From Streptomyces fragilis (lineage in GTDB: Bacteria; Actinomycetota; Actinomycetes; Streptomycetales; Streptomycetaceae): DNA of 64,000 nt. Positions 24,866-33,203 of the stretch are shown here, piece by piece. A program made the position numbers and the translations under genes. The DNA lies in the NCBI RefSeq assembly GCF_003112515.1, contig NZ_BEVZ01000002.1, positions 1,922,001 through 1,986,000 on the forward strand. The letters are read 5' to 3'. Each line of letters starts with the position of its first letter. The stretch's first letter is position 1. Under the pieces are notes generated by a model, which was not told the DNA's origin, did not search any database, and worked only from the letters and a program-made list of their open reading frames with translations.

Positions 24866-24903
24866 GGGAAGAAGTCGCGCACGAATCCACGCGACTTCTT
24901 CCC
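24866..24903. terminator. Strong hairpin downstream of the XRE-cupin gene
   Basis: GGGAAGAAGTCGCG (24866-24879) and CGCGACTTCTTCCC (24890-24903) are perfect 14-bp arms around a 10-nt loop. The hairpin lies 89 bp beyond the stop of the leftward XRE-cupin gene and upstream of the ROK start, so it would end the former transcript and isolate the sugar operon. Confidence 0.8.
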
Positions 24904-24991
24904 GCGACAGGACAAAGCCCCGCCCGCACTCTCCCCGCCCGCACTCTCCCCTCCCGTCCGGGGTCCGCCGGTTCGCTACGGACGCCCGGAC

Positions 24992-25624
24992 TCAGTCGCC
25001 GCCGCCCCTGCCCCCACCCCTCCCGCGACCACGTGCCGGAGGGGTGCGCCACCGCAGCCGTTCTCCTTGCGGCCCGAACAGGACCAGGTACTCGACCGGT
25101 CCGGCGGAGCCGGCGTTCGCGACCGCGTGCGGAACCCGGGTGTCGAACTCGACGGCGTCCCCAGCAGCCAGGACGAGGTCCTGGTCCCCGAGGGCGAGCC
25201 ACAGCCGCCCGTACAGGACGCACACCCACTCGTGGCCCTCGTGGGAGACCTGCCGCGGTCGCGCGGGCGGCCCGTCGAGGGCAGGCAGGACGTGCTTGTG
25301 GGCGTGCAGACCGCCGAGGTAGCGGGTGAGCGGCAGCACCACCTTGCTGTCGCCGAAGGTCGGCGGAGCCGGAGCGCGCGGCTCACCCACCGCGACGGGT
25401 GCCGTGCCGGCCAGTTCGTCCAGGGAGACGCCGTACTCCCTCGACAGCCGCAGCACCACCTCCAAGGTGGGCCTGCGCCGGCCGGTCTCGATCCGCGACA
25501 ACGTGCTCGGTGAGATGCCGGTCGCACAGCTGACGGCGGCGAGCGTGGCGCCGTGCCGCTCGCGCGCGGCGCGCAGCCGGGGTCCCATCGCCGCCACCGT
25601 GCCGTCCACCTCGTCGACCGCCAC
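24992..25624 (-). CDS. XRE-cupin transcriptional regulator
   Basis: About 210 residues in two domains: an XRE HTH (RLRAARERHGATLAAVSCAT, then GISPSTLSRIETGRRRPTLE) and a C-terminal cupin (HEWVCVLYGRLWLALGDQDL, then DAVEFDTRVPHAVANAG) that probably binds a small effector. It ends in a Gly/Arg-rich tail. It is divergent from the epoxide hydrolase gene, its most likely target. The GTG at 25624 is chosen because GGAGGGA lies 9 nt upstream; a longer frame starts at 25663. Confidence 0.85.
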   Translation of the reverse strand: MAVDEVDGTVAAMGPRLRAARERHGATLAAVSCATGISPSTLSRIETGRRRPTLEVVLRLSREYGVSLDELAGTAPVAVGEPRAPAPPTFGDSKVVLPLTRYLGGLHAHKHVLPALDGPPARPRQVSHEGHEWVCVLYGRLWLALGDQDLVLAAGDAVEFDTRVPHAVANAGSAGPVEYLVLFGPQGERLRWRTPPARGRGRGGGRGGGD

Positions 25625-25764
25625 GGTGACCACTCCCTCCGACCGCCCGCCCCTACCGTTCACCTGCGAGTTTGCCAGTCCGGCACGTTCGGTCGCGTCG
25701 CGGGGGCCTCACGCCGCATGATCGACGGGCAACCCGCTTCCGCCCGCGAACCGAGGAGACACCC

Positions 25765-26751
25765 ATGCGATCCGAGCCCGGCACCGCGCTCCGCCACCGC
25801 ACCGTCGAGGCCCCGGCCGGACGGCTCCACCTGGTGGAACAGGGCACCGGTCCGCTGGTCCTGCTCGTGCACGGATTTCCCGAGTCCTGGTACTCCTGGC
25901 GCCGCCAGCTTCCGGCCCTCGCCGCGGCCGGCTACCGGGCGGTGGCGATCGACGTGCGCGGCTACGGCCGCTCCTCCAGGCCGACCGGGACCGACGCCTA
26001 CCGCATGGTCCACCTGGTGGACGACAACGTCGCCGTCGTGCGCGCCCTAGGCGAGGAGAACGCGGTGGTCGTCGGCCACGACTGGGGATCCAACATCGCC
26101 GCCGTCTCCGCCCTGCTCGCCCCGGAGACCTTCCGCGCCGTCGGCCTGCTCAGCGTCCCCTACGCGCCGCCCGGTGGCCCCCGGCCCTCCGAGGTCTTCG
26201 GCCGGATCGGTGGCCCCGACCAGGAGTTCTACGTCTCCTACTTCCAGGAGCCCGGCCGCGCCGAGACGGAGATCGAACCCGACGTCCGAGGCTGGCTCGC
26301 CGGCTTCTACGCCGCCCTGTCCGCCGACACCATGCCCACCGGCGCCGCACCCGACCCGCACTTCGTCACCCCTGGCGGCAGGCTACGCGACCGCTTCCCC
26401 GCCGGCCCGCTCCCCGCCTGGCTGACCGAGGACGACCTCGACGTCTACGCCGCGGAGTTCGAGCGCACCGGCCTGACCGGCGCCCTCAACCGCTACCGCG
26501 CCATGGACCGCGACTGGCAGGACCTCGCCCCCCACCGCGGAGCTCCGATCACCCGGCCCGCCCTGTTCGTCGGCGGCACGCTGGACGCGTCCACCACCTG
26601 GATGGCCGACGCCGTCGACGCCTACCCCACCACCCTCCCCGCCCTGTCCGCCTCCCACCTCCTGGACGGCTGCGGCCACTGGGTGCAGCAGGAACGCCCC
26701 GACGAGGTCAACAGCCTGCTGACCGACTGGCTCGCCACCCTCCACGGCTGA
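25765..26751 (+). CDS. Epoxide hydrolase (alpha/beta hydrolase)
   Basis: About 328 residues. The alpha/beta hydrolase fold carries the oxyanion motif VLLVHGFPESWYSWRRQLP, typical of epoxide hydrolases (HGxPxxxxxW), and the nucleophile elbow VVGHDWGSN, where Asp rather than Ser is the nucleophile. The catalytic His is in GCGHWVQQERPDEV. The cap contains the Tyr-rich segment QEFYVSYFQ. The enzyme adds water to epoxides, giving vicinal diols, usually in detoxification. Start ATG 25765 follows GAGGAG. Divergent from an XRE-cupin regulator. Confidence 0.9.
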   Translation: MRSEPGTALRHRTVEAPAGRLHLVEQGTGPLVLLVHGFPESWYSWRRQLPALAAAGYRAVAIDVRGYGRSSRPTGTDAYRMVHLVDDNVAVVRALGEENAVVVGHDWGSNIAAVSALLAPETFRAVGLLSVPYAPPGGPRPSEVFGRIGGPDQEFYVSYFQEPGRAETEIEPDVRGWLAGFYAALSADTMPTGAAPDPHFVTPGGRLRDRFPAGPLPAWLTEDDLDVYAAEFERTGLTGALNRYRAMDRDWQDLAPHRGAPITRPALFVGGTLDASTTWMADAVDAYPTTLPALSASHLLDGCGHWVQQERPDEVNSLLTDWLATLHG

Positions 26752-26864
26752 ACGGCGAAGTCCCGTGACGGTCCTCTTCGCACGCCACCGGCGGGCCGGA
26801 CCCCGCCCGGGCTCGCGTCGCGTCGTCCGCGGCGCCGGGCGAGGTTCGGCCGGTGGGCACGGGC

Positions 26865-28184
26865 TCAGCTCGTCTGGCAGGCCGCGCCGTTGAGCTTGAA
26901 GTTCGTCGGCCGGCCGGAGTCACCCGTGTGCGTGGCCTGGAACCCGATGGTGGTCGCGGCGCCGGGGGCGAGCGTCGAGTTGTAGCTGACCCCCTTGGCC
27001 GTGACGTTCCCGGTGCTGGGGGAGTAGGTCGCGTTCCAGCCGGAGGTGATGGTCTGCCCGGACGCGAGGGTGAACGTCAGGGTCCATCCGGTGAGCGTGG
27101 ACGAACCGGTGTTGGTGACGGTGATGTTGTCGGTGAGGCCGGTGTTCCACGCGCTGACGGAGTTCGTCACCCGGCAGGCGCCGCTCGGCGGCGGCGTGGT
27201 CGGCGGGTCGGTGGGCGGCGGCGTGGTCGGCGGCGTCTGCTGGTCGAGGCCGAAGAAGGCGATGGCCTTCGCCGCCATGCCGGAGGTGGGCAGGGTGTGG
27301 CCGACACCCGCGAGGCTGATCGCCTCGACGGGGGCCTGCGTGCCGGTGCCGCCGTAACGGGTGCGGGTCCAGCCCGACTGGGGGGTGTCCGTGACCGTCG
27401 GCGTCTGGCTCACGCCGAGGACGTTGGTCCACTGCTTGATCTCTTCGCCGAAGTTGTTGTAGTGCAGCGTGGAGTCGGTGGCGCCGTGCCAGAGCTGCAT
27501 GCGCGGCCGCGGACCGCTGTAGCCCGGGTACGCGGCCCGCACCAGGTCGCCCCACTGCTGCGCGGTCCTGCTGATCTGGCCGTTGGCGCAGGCGCTGTTC
27601 CAGCCGGAGCCGTCGGTGGTGGCGAAGCATCCGAACGGCACTCCGCTGAAGGCCGCCCCCGCCTTGAACAGGTCGGGGTAGTCGCCGAGCAGGACGTTGG
27701 TCGTCATGGCCCCGGACGAGGCGCCGGTGACGTAGACCCGGTCGGCGTCGGCCCCGTGGCGCTGCACGACGTTGCGGACCATGGAGGCGATGCTCGTGGG
27801 GTCGCTCCCGCCGTCGTGCTTGAGCGCCTGCGGGGACGACACGTCGAAGCACTGACCGCTGACGTTGGCGTCCGGGTAGACGACGATGAACCCGTACCGG
27901 TCCGCCAGCGAGGCGAACTCGGTGCCCGAGTGGAAACCGGGCCCGGTCCCGGTGCAGTAGTGGACCGCCACCAGCACCGGCGGGTGCGCTCCGGCGCTCG
28001 TGGGCACGTACTCGTACATGCGCAGGTTGCCCGGGTTGCTGCCGAAGTTGGTCACCTCGGTGAGGGAGGCGGCCTGCGCGGTCGGGGCCGCGAAGAGATA
28101 GGCGGCGAGCAGGGGAACCACTCCGCCGAAGAGCGACAGCAGGAGGGTTCGTAACCAGGGCCTTGACTGGGATCTGTCGGTCAT
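26865..28184 (-). CDS. Secreted CE1-type esterase (PHB-depolymerase/acetylxylan-esterase family) with CBM2
   Basis: About 439 residues. A signal peptide (RTLLLSLFGGVVPLLAAYLF ... TAQA) leads to an esterase domain of the PHB-depolymerase/feruloyl-acetylxylan esterase family: VLVAVHYCTGTGPGFHSGTE, RVYVTGASSGAMTTNVLL with the G-x-S-x-G nucleophile, LWHGATDSTLHYNN and GVGHTLP for Asp and His. A Pro/Thr linker with repeats of PPTTPPP follows, then a family 2 cellulose/xylan-binding module (WNTGLTDNITVTNTGSSTLT). It removes acetyl or feruloyl groups from xylan. Codon 11 is TTA (28152-28154), implying bldA dependence. A perfect CGAAA-N-TTTCG box lies upstream. Confidence 0.88.
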   Translation of the reverse strand: MTDRSQSRPWLRTLLLSLFGGVVPLLAAYLFAAPTAQAASLTEVTNFGSNPGNLRMYEYVPTSAGAHPPVLVAVHYCTGTGPGFHSGTEFASLADRYGFIVVYPDANVSGQCFDVSSPQALKHDGGSDPTSIASMVRNVVQRHGADADRVYVTGASSGAMTTNVLLGDYPDLFKAGAAFSGVPFGCFATTDGSGWNSACANGQISRTAQQWGDLVRAAYPGYSGPRPRMQLWHGATDSTLHYNNFGEEIKQWTNVLGVSQTPTVTDTPQSGWTRTRYGGTGTQAPVEAISLAGVGHTLPTSGMAAKAIAFFGLDQQTPPTTPPPTDPPTTPPPSGACRVTNSVSAWNTGLTDNITVTNTGSSTLTGWTLTFTLASGQTITSGWNATYSPSTGNVTAKGVSYNSTLAPGAATTIGFQATHTGDSGRPTNFKLNGAACQTS

Positions 28185-28203
28185 GTGCACCCCTTCGGAG
28201 GGC

Positions 28204-28214
28204 CGAAAGTTTCG
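28204..28214. promoter_or_regulatory. CGAAA-N-TTTCG xylan-type operator
   Basis: CGAAAGTTTCG at 28204-28214 is a perfect dyad placed 19 bp before the esterase start. It equals the palindrome recalled upstream of Streptomyces xylanase and xylan-debranching genes, bound by a LacI-type repressor. A one-mismatch version occurs upstream of the GH11 gene in this window (7134-7144). Confidence 0.65.
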
Positions 28215-28281
28215 AGGCAATCCCCGTAATTTGCGGATCAAGTTAGGAACGTCAGCGCCCCGGCGTCAAGACCTCACGCAG

Positions 28282-28316
28282 AGGGCGGCGGATCCCGCAG
28301 GAGGATCCGCCGCCCT
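28282..28316. terminator. Hairpin terminator downstream of the CE7 esterase
   Basis: AGGGCGGCGGATCC (28282-28295) and GGATCCGCCGCCCT (28303-28316) are perfect 14-bp arms around a 7-nt loop. It lies 55 bp past the stop of the leftward CE7 gene and upstream of the CE1-CBM2 gene's promoter, separating the two transcripts. Confidence 0.85.
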
Positions 28317-28370
28317 GTCGCCGCCCTGTCGCGGGTGAGCGAGCGGGGCGTGCGAACCGCGTCGACAGCG

Positions 28371-29339
28371 TCAGGCGTACGACCGCAGCCAGCGCAGTTT
28401 GGCCGCCACATGCTGAGGGCCACCGCCCTCATGGTCGTTGAAGTCGTAGACCTCGATGGCCTTGTCGGAGCCGGCCCAGGCGTTGAACGCCGCGAAGACC
28501 GTCGACGGCGGGCACGTCTGGTCCTCCAGCGCCGCCGAGAACAGCGCGGGCGCACGGCCTCGGGCGGCGAAGTGGACGGCATCGAAGTAGGACAGCGTGC
28601 GCAGGGCTTCCTCGGTGCGGCCCCGGTGCGTCCTGAGGTAGAGGCCGACCTCGCGGTACGGGTGTCGGTCCGTGAGCGTCGTGGCGCGGGGGAAGTCGCA
28701 CAGGAACGGCACGTCCGGCGCCACAGCGACCAGGTCCGGCACCAGGCCGCCCACGGCGATGGAGATGCCGCCGCCCTGGCTCCCGCCGAGCACCACGGTC
28801 CGCGACGCGTCCGTCAGCGGGTGCGAGCGGGCCGCCTCCACCGCGCGCACGGCGTCGGTGAACACGCGCCGGTAGTAGTAGTTCTCCGGAGCGTCGATGC
28901 CCCGCGTCATGAAGCCGGGGTACGCCGGGGCGCTGCCCACCGGGTCGGCGGTTCCGCCACCGCCGCCCCAGCCGCTGCCCTGTCCCCGGGTGTCCATCAC
29001 GAAGTGCGCCCGACCACTGGACGCCCACAGCAGATCCTCATGGGGAAGGCCGCGCCCGCCGCCGTACCCCAGGAACTCCACCACCAGCGGTACCGGTTCC
29101 TTGGCATCGGCCGGGAGCCGCAGCCAGCCCTTGACCGGGTGACCGCCGAACCCGGCGAAGCTCACGTCGTACACGTGGACCGTCGAAAGCCCCGCGTCGA
29201 CCGGCTCGAACCGGGCATCCAGGTCGAACTCCCGTGACTCCTCGAGCGTCCTGGCCCAGAAGTCGTCGAAGTCCTCGGGGGCGACCGAGTCGCTCCGATA
29301 GTCACGGAGCTCGTCGAGGGGGAGGTCGAACAGGGCCAT
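28371..29339 (-). CDS. Acetylxylan esterase / cephalosporin-C deacetylase (CE7)
   Basis: A 322-residue cytosolic alpha/beta hydrolase of carbohydrate esterase family 7. It begins MALFDLPLDELRDYRSDS and has all family markers: RGQGS (FVMDTRGQGSGWGG), the nucleophile elbow VLGGSQGGGISIA and HE in DFNDHEGGG, where Asp/His complete the triad. CE7 enzymes deacetylate xylo-oligosaccharides and cephalosporin C inside the cell. The length matches the family (about 320). It probably acts on acetylated fragments produced by the secreted xylanase and esterase. A perfect GATCAA/TTGATC dyad lies just upstream of the start. Confidence 0.93.
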   Translation of the reverse strand: MALFDLPLDELRDYRSDSVAPEDFDDFWARTLEESREFDLDARFEPVDAGLSTVHVYDVSFAGFGGHPVKGWLRLPADAKEPVPLVVEFLGYGGGRGLPHEDLLWASSGRAHFVMDTRGQGSGWGGGGGTADPVGSAPAYPGFMTRGIDAPENYYYRRVFTDAVRAVEAARSHPLTDASRTVVLGGSQGGGISIAVGGLVPDLVAVAPDVPFLCDFPRATTLTDRHPYREVGLYLRTHRGRTEEALRTLSYFDAVHFAARGRAPALFSAALEDQTCPPSTVFAAFNAWAGSDKAIEVYDFNDHEGGGPQHVAAKLRWLRSYA

Positions 29340-29353
29340 GCAGGACCGCCTTA

Positions 29354-29373
29354 GATCAACGGGATGATTGATC
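29354..29373. promoter_or_regulatory. GATCAA-N8-TTGATC dyad before the CE7 gene
   Basis: Perfect 6-bp arms at 29354-29359 and 29368-29373 with an 8-bp spacer, 14 bp upstream of the esterase ATG. Spacing suits a dimeric regulator; no candidate protein is encoded alongside. Confidence 0.45.
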
Positions 29374-29646
29374 ACACCGTACGTGGGAGTGTGCACAGCT
29401 CACCAGTGCGTTGCGGGCCGCCCCGCCCACGCCCGGTGTCCCGTCCGCATGCGGTGCGGTCCCGCCCCGGACGCCGGTGCCACCGTGGCGGTGCGCACCG
29501 CCCCTTCCGCGGACCGGCCGTGGTCGACGCCCCGCTGCACGACCGGCTGATGGCCGCTCGCCCGGGTCTGGCCGACCTCGCCGGCGACACCACCCGGCCG
29601 TTCCCACTGGGCCCGCACCGGTCCGGCAAGGCCCACAGGCCCCGCG
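29374..29646. other. Gene-free stretch between the CE7 esterase and the NACHT gene
   Basis: About 270 bp of GC-rich DNA. Open frames on both strands have Arg/Pro/Gly-rich translations without motifs and no convincing ribosome-binding sites. It should hold the CE7 promoter at its left edge and the 3' end of the NACHT transcript at its right edge. Confidence 0.5.
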
Positions 29647-32196
29647 TCACGTCCCCGCCTGGGGCCGCCACCGTTCGCCCGCGAAGCGTACGAGCGCGTT
29701 GTGCAGTTCGGGCCGAATCGCCGCGTCGGCCGGTTCTCCGGTGGGGCTGTCGAGCGGCCACAGGGCGATCCAGCCCGTGCTGTTGACACGGATGCGCGGC
29801 CCCGGAGCGGTCTCGGGCCTCAGCCGCAGGTGGAGCATGACGGTGCCGTCGTTCTTCCCGAACGGCGGTTCGTAGGGCCGCGCCGCGACCTCCGCGATGT
29901 CCTGCCACTCGAAACGTGTGGTTCGCTTGCCCACCGCGAACTCGACGCCGCCGTCGTCCAGGCGCAACTCGGCCCTGCGCCAGGTGAGGGGCGGGAGCAG
30001 CAGGTCGACGACAGGCGGAAGCGCCACGAAGAAACCCACGGTCTGCCAGGCGCCGGGATCGTGCCAGGCGTTCTGGAGGGTGATGACGCCGGTCCATACC
30101 AGGGCCAGCGTCCACATCGCCACATAGGCGGCCGGGTTCCCCCGGGTGACCCGGACCCCGACATGGCCGGGGATGCGTACGGACCGCGGGGTGCTGTCCG
30201 CCGCGGGAAGCGGCCGGACCGGCCAGGGCGCACGGGTGGCGTCGCGCTGCCGGCGGGGCGCCGGCGCGCCACCGTGGCGGTTGGCCGCGAGGCGTTGCTG
30301 AAGTTGGGCGTGGCGGAACTGGTACACGCCGCCGACCTGCCGCAGCAGGCCCACCCGGCGCGCGTCCTCAAGGAACGCCATGGTCGACCACGGCAGCCTC
30401 CCCAGGCTCGCGAGCACCACCTTCGCCAGCAGCCACTGCGCCCAGGGACTGAGGGTCACGATCACCGCGGCCGCGCCCACGGATCCGGAGAGCCAACTGC
30501 CGAGCAGCACGGCGCGGTCGGGTACCTGGACGGTGAACAGGGTGCCGATGGCCCCGATCACGGGGGCGACACCCAGCAGCATCAGCACCGTGCTGGCCCG
30601 CTCGCCGTTCAGCAGTGCCCGCGGTCCGACGGCCTGCGCGGTGTCGGCGGGCGCGCCGACGACCAGCATGAGCAGCGCCGGAACGGTGAGCCCCAGCGCC
30701 AGAAGCGGCTCGTCCCGGTACAGGAGGAGGACGACGGGCGTCAGGAACACCAGGAGCCAGAACAGGCCCGGGATACGGGACCGGTGCCTGCCGAACCCGG
30801 CGGGCCGACGGGGCAGAGGCCCTTTCCAGACCTGCGAGAGCAGCAGGAGCATGCCGCTCATGATCCCGAACGTCGTGGCGACATGAGCTCCCGCGGCCAC
30901 CTGGAAGGTCAGGAACGGATTGCCTCCTGCGACCCGGTTCTGGAACCACGAGGAGCCTGCCATCAGCAGGACGTAGCCGGCCACCAGGACCGGCGCCTTG
31001 AGGACCGTCGGCGGCTTCGCGCGGTGCAGCTCCCACCAGGCGAGTTCCTTGGTCTTCGTCGCGGTGAGATGGGTCGCGAGGAAGCCGAGGGCGCGCCGCG
31101 CTCTCGCATGCCCCCACTCCCGTACCGGGTGGGGCTGGTGGGGCGAGGCCGGCCCGGTGGGGAACGCCGCGGGGACGACGGAGTCGAGCAGATGCCGTTC
31201 GATCGCCGCCGCGTCGGGGAAGCGGGACTCGTCGGCGAGTTCGCCGGGGTCGGCGTCCGGGCGGGCGTACACCGTGCGGGCCAGCCACAGCATGAGCGGA
31301 GACGAGAGGGCTCTGGTCGCCGCGGCTCCGGGGTGGTGTGCGAGGTGATCGAGGAGCGCCTGCCACTGCCGAGTGCGCTGCGGGTGCGCGGAGCCGCGCA
31401 GGTACTCCGCCGACGCCGCCCCCACCACGGGTTGTGCCCTGATCACGGCCGCTGCTTGTAACACGGTCTCCGCTGCGACGAGTTCGGTGTACTCCTCCGT
31501 GCGGGAAGTCAGGATCAGCGGCATGCCTTCGGTGCCCGCCCTGTTGAGCCCGGCCAGCGCCGCGGACCGCAGTGGGCGAGGTAGTTCGTCCAGACCGTCG
31601 AGGACGGGCAGCACCCGCCGGTCGCGTACCAATGCGCGGATGCGGGCTCGGTTCAGGTCCTTGGACAGACCGACGTACTCCTCGTGGATGCGGCGCGCGA
31701 GCCAGACGTCGAAGTGTTCCTTGCCCGCGTCCCAGGAGGACACCAGCAGCAGCACGGGGATGGGCCGCGTCTCGTCCCGCAGGCTCAGCAACTCCAGCGT
31801 GAGCAGCATCATCAGGGATGTCTTGCCCGAGCCGGGAGCGCCGATGATCACCAGGCGTCGAGCGGGCAGGGCCTGGAAGGCGGCGGCGAGTTCGGTGAGG
31901 CCCGCGGTGCTGCCGGTGATGTCGGCGCCGACGTGCTCACGGTGGTCGGCGACCGTCCAGTCGGCCCGCCAGCCCACCGCGAGCCTGACGCTTCCGGTCA
32001 GACCCAGGGCCCCCGCCTCGTCCCGCCACTGGGCCAGCACCACGCGCGCCAACTCGGCGGCGGCACTGTCCTGTGTCGTCCGCGGCGGCGGCGGCAGGTG
32101 CAGGTGCACGGCGCCGAAGTCCCGGCCCTGGATGACATACGTGGCGCTGCCGCCGGAGAACACGTTGTGCACATCGCCCTGTGCCCGCTCCGACAT
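29647..32196 (-). CDS. Membrane-anchored NACHT/STAND NTPase with an N-terminal tag motif
   Basis: An 849-residue protein. Residues 5-30 carry GDVHNVFSGG, then VIQGRDFGAVHL, a short strand-rich tag also found at the C-terminus of the neighbouring small protein. A NACHT-type NTPase follows: Walker A VIIGAPGSGKTSLMML (about 115-130) and Walker B RRVLPVLDGLDELPRP (about 195). Residues about 390-640 contain five or six membrane helices (e.g. GIMSGMLLLLSQV, LFWLLVFLTPVVLLLY); two more lie near 710-760, and the end resembles a PH-like beta domain (LDDGGVEFAVGKRTTRFEWQ). STAND NTPases are signal-triggered switches, many in phage defence. Codon 246 is TTA (31459-31461), implying bldA dependence. Confidence 0.8.
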   Translation of the reverse strand: MSERAQGDVHNVFSGGSATYVIQGRDFGAVHLHLPPPPRTTQDSAAAELARVVLAQWRDEAGALGLTGSVRLAVGWRADWTVADHREHVGADITGSTAGLTELAAAFQALPARRLVIIGAPGSGKTSLMMLLTLELLSLRDETRPIPVLLLVSSWDAGKEHFDVWLARRIHEEYVGLSKDLNRARIRALVRDRRVLPVLDGLDELPRPLRSAALAGLNRAGTEGMPLILTSRTEEYTELVAAETVLQAAAVIRAQPVVGAASAEYLRGSAHPQRTRQWQALLDHLAHHPGAAATRALSSPLMLWLARTVYARPDADPGELADESRFPDAAAIERHLLDSVVPAAFPTGPASPHQPHPVREWGHARARRALGFLATHLTATKTKELAWWELHRAKPPTVLKAPVLVAGYVLLMAGSSWFQNRVAGGNPFLTFQVAAGAHVATTFGIMSGMLLLLSQVWKGPLPRRPAGFGRHRSRIPGLFWLLVFLTPVVLLLYRDEPLLALGLTVPALLMLVVGAPADTAQAVGPRALLNGERASTVLMLLGVAPVIGAIGTLFTVQVPDRAVLLGSWLSGSVGAAAVIVTLSPWAQWLLAKVVLASLGRLPWSTMAFLEDARRVGLLRQVGGVYQFRHAQLQQRLAANRHGGAPAPRRQRDATRAPWPVRPLPAADSTPRSVRIPGHVGVRVTRGNPAAYVAMWTLALVWTGVITLQNAWHDPGAWQTVGFFVALPPVVDLLLPPLTWRRAELRLDDGGVEFAVGKRTTRFEWQDIAEVAARPYEPPFGKNDGTVMLHLRLRPETAPGPRIRVNSTGWIALWPLDSPTGEPADAAIRPELHNALVRFAGERWRPQAGT

Positions 32197-32295
32197 GGCC
32201 GCTCAACCGGCCTTCCGTCTCGGCCCGCGAGAGGGCTCCACCCCGTACACCCCCGTCACACCGGCGTCGTGTTCGTGTCCCCGCCACGACATCCG

Positions 32296-32316
32296 GCCCG
32301 GGCGAACCGCCCGGGC
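32296..32316. other. Short hairpin between the tag protein gene and the NACHT gene
   Basis: GCCCGGGCG (32296-32304) and CGCCCGGGC (32308-32316) are perfect arms with a 3-nt loop, in the 193-bp gap between two same-strand genes. It could attenuate or partly terminate the upstream transcript, setting the ratio of the two products. Confidence 0.45.
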
Positions 32317-32389
32317 ATGTCTGTACAGGGAGGCAACTGCTGGTTCCGTCTCAGGATGACACAGCACGGACAAATCGTGTCGCTTTCCG

Positions 32390-32797
32390 TCACGGTTGGT
32401 TGAAGGTGATGGGGCCGTGGAAGTCCCGCCCCATGACGACGGTGCTCTGCGTGCCGCCCGTGATCCGGTTGTGTACGTCTCCCTCGCCGGTGCGCACCAC
32501 GGTCTCCTCCGCGGCGCTCCGCCAAGCCGCGAGGTCCGCGCGGAAGGCATCGTCGTACGCGGCCCGCAGCCCCAGCACGCGGGCGAGCGCACGCGCGCGC
32601 TCCACGCTCTCGGCCCGCTCGTCCAAGGCCGCGAGCTCCTCCTCTCCCGACGGGATGCCCTCGGGTGCGTCGGGCGCCAACTCCGGCTCGCTGCGGCGCC
32701 GCACGAGATCACGCAGCGACGTCCACGCTTGCTGCCCCGCCGCACCTGCCGTGCCACTGGCCAGGGCCACCAGAAGATCGGCCGCGATCGCTTCCAT
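32390..32797 (-). CDS. Small helical protein with a C-terminal tag, partner of the NACHT NTPase
   Basis: About 135 residues. The N-terminal half is helical and Ala-rich (IAADLLVALASGTAGAAGQQ, then AWTSLRDLVRRR), followed by a charged helix pair. The C-terminus is GDVHNRITGG, then TVVMGRDFHGPITFN, matching the N-terminal tag of the NACHT protein at about half of positions including GDVHN, GG and GRDF. Shared tags of this sort in actinobacterial conflict systems are thought to bring sensor and effector together. The ATG at 32797 is chosen by onset of the conserved helix; upstream codons are Arg/Ser-rich. Likely co-transcribed with the NACHT gene 193 bp downstream. Confidence 0.65.
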   Translation of the reverse strand: MEAIAADLLVALASGTAGAAGQQAWTSLRDLVRRRSEPELAPDAPEGIPSGEEELAALDERAESVERARALARVLGLRAAYDDAFRADLAAWRSAAEETVVRTGEGDVHNRITGGTQSTVVMGRDFHGPITFNQP

Positions 32798-33203
32798 GGT
32801 GTCCTCCGCTCTCCGTCTTCCCCCACGACGAGCCGGGTTCGACGACCTCACCTCCCGCAGGAGGCCGCCATCGAACACGCCCCCTGGTTGCTCCCCACCG
32901 GAGGAGCGGTTTGAACTTTCCCGCAATCAGTGGCGGGCAGCAGAAGAGGGGCACCGCCCCGCCGGCCATCCTCGTCGTCCGGGCGCGCGTTCACCACGAC
33001 CACTCGTCGCTCTCGCGGAGAGGGCTGCGGGCTGGGCCGGCACGGTGTTCGAGCCTCCCGGCGCGGCAGCGGAGCAGGCCAGGCCCGGCCCGGCAGTGGC
33101 TACGTGGGGCGGATACCGGAGTTGTACGGCTGGCCGAGGTGGCCGAGGTGGCGCCTCGCCGGTGCTCGGTTCTTCTCGGTGGGGCGGCCCGCTGGGTGCG
33201 AGG
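32798..33203. other. Intergenic stretch without a supported gene
   Basis: About 400 bp between the tag-protein start and the MerR gene's stop. Open frames exist but are Arg/Pro-rich without motifs. The only structure I see is a short repeat of GTGGCCGAG near 33130-33150. It should hold the promoter of the tag/NACHT pair close to 32800-32900, where the local sequence around 32910-32935 is less GC-rich. Confidence 0.45.

Noticed and set aside
29356..29607. 83-codon minus-strand frame between the CE7 and NACHT genes
   Set aside because: Arg/Gly-rich translation without motifs; overlaps the CE7 promoter dyad.
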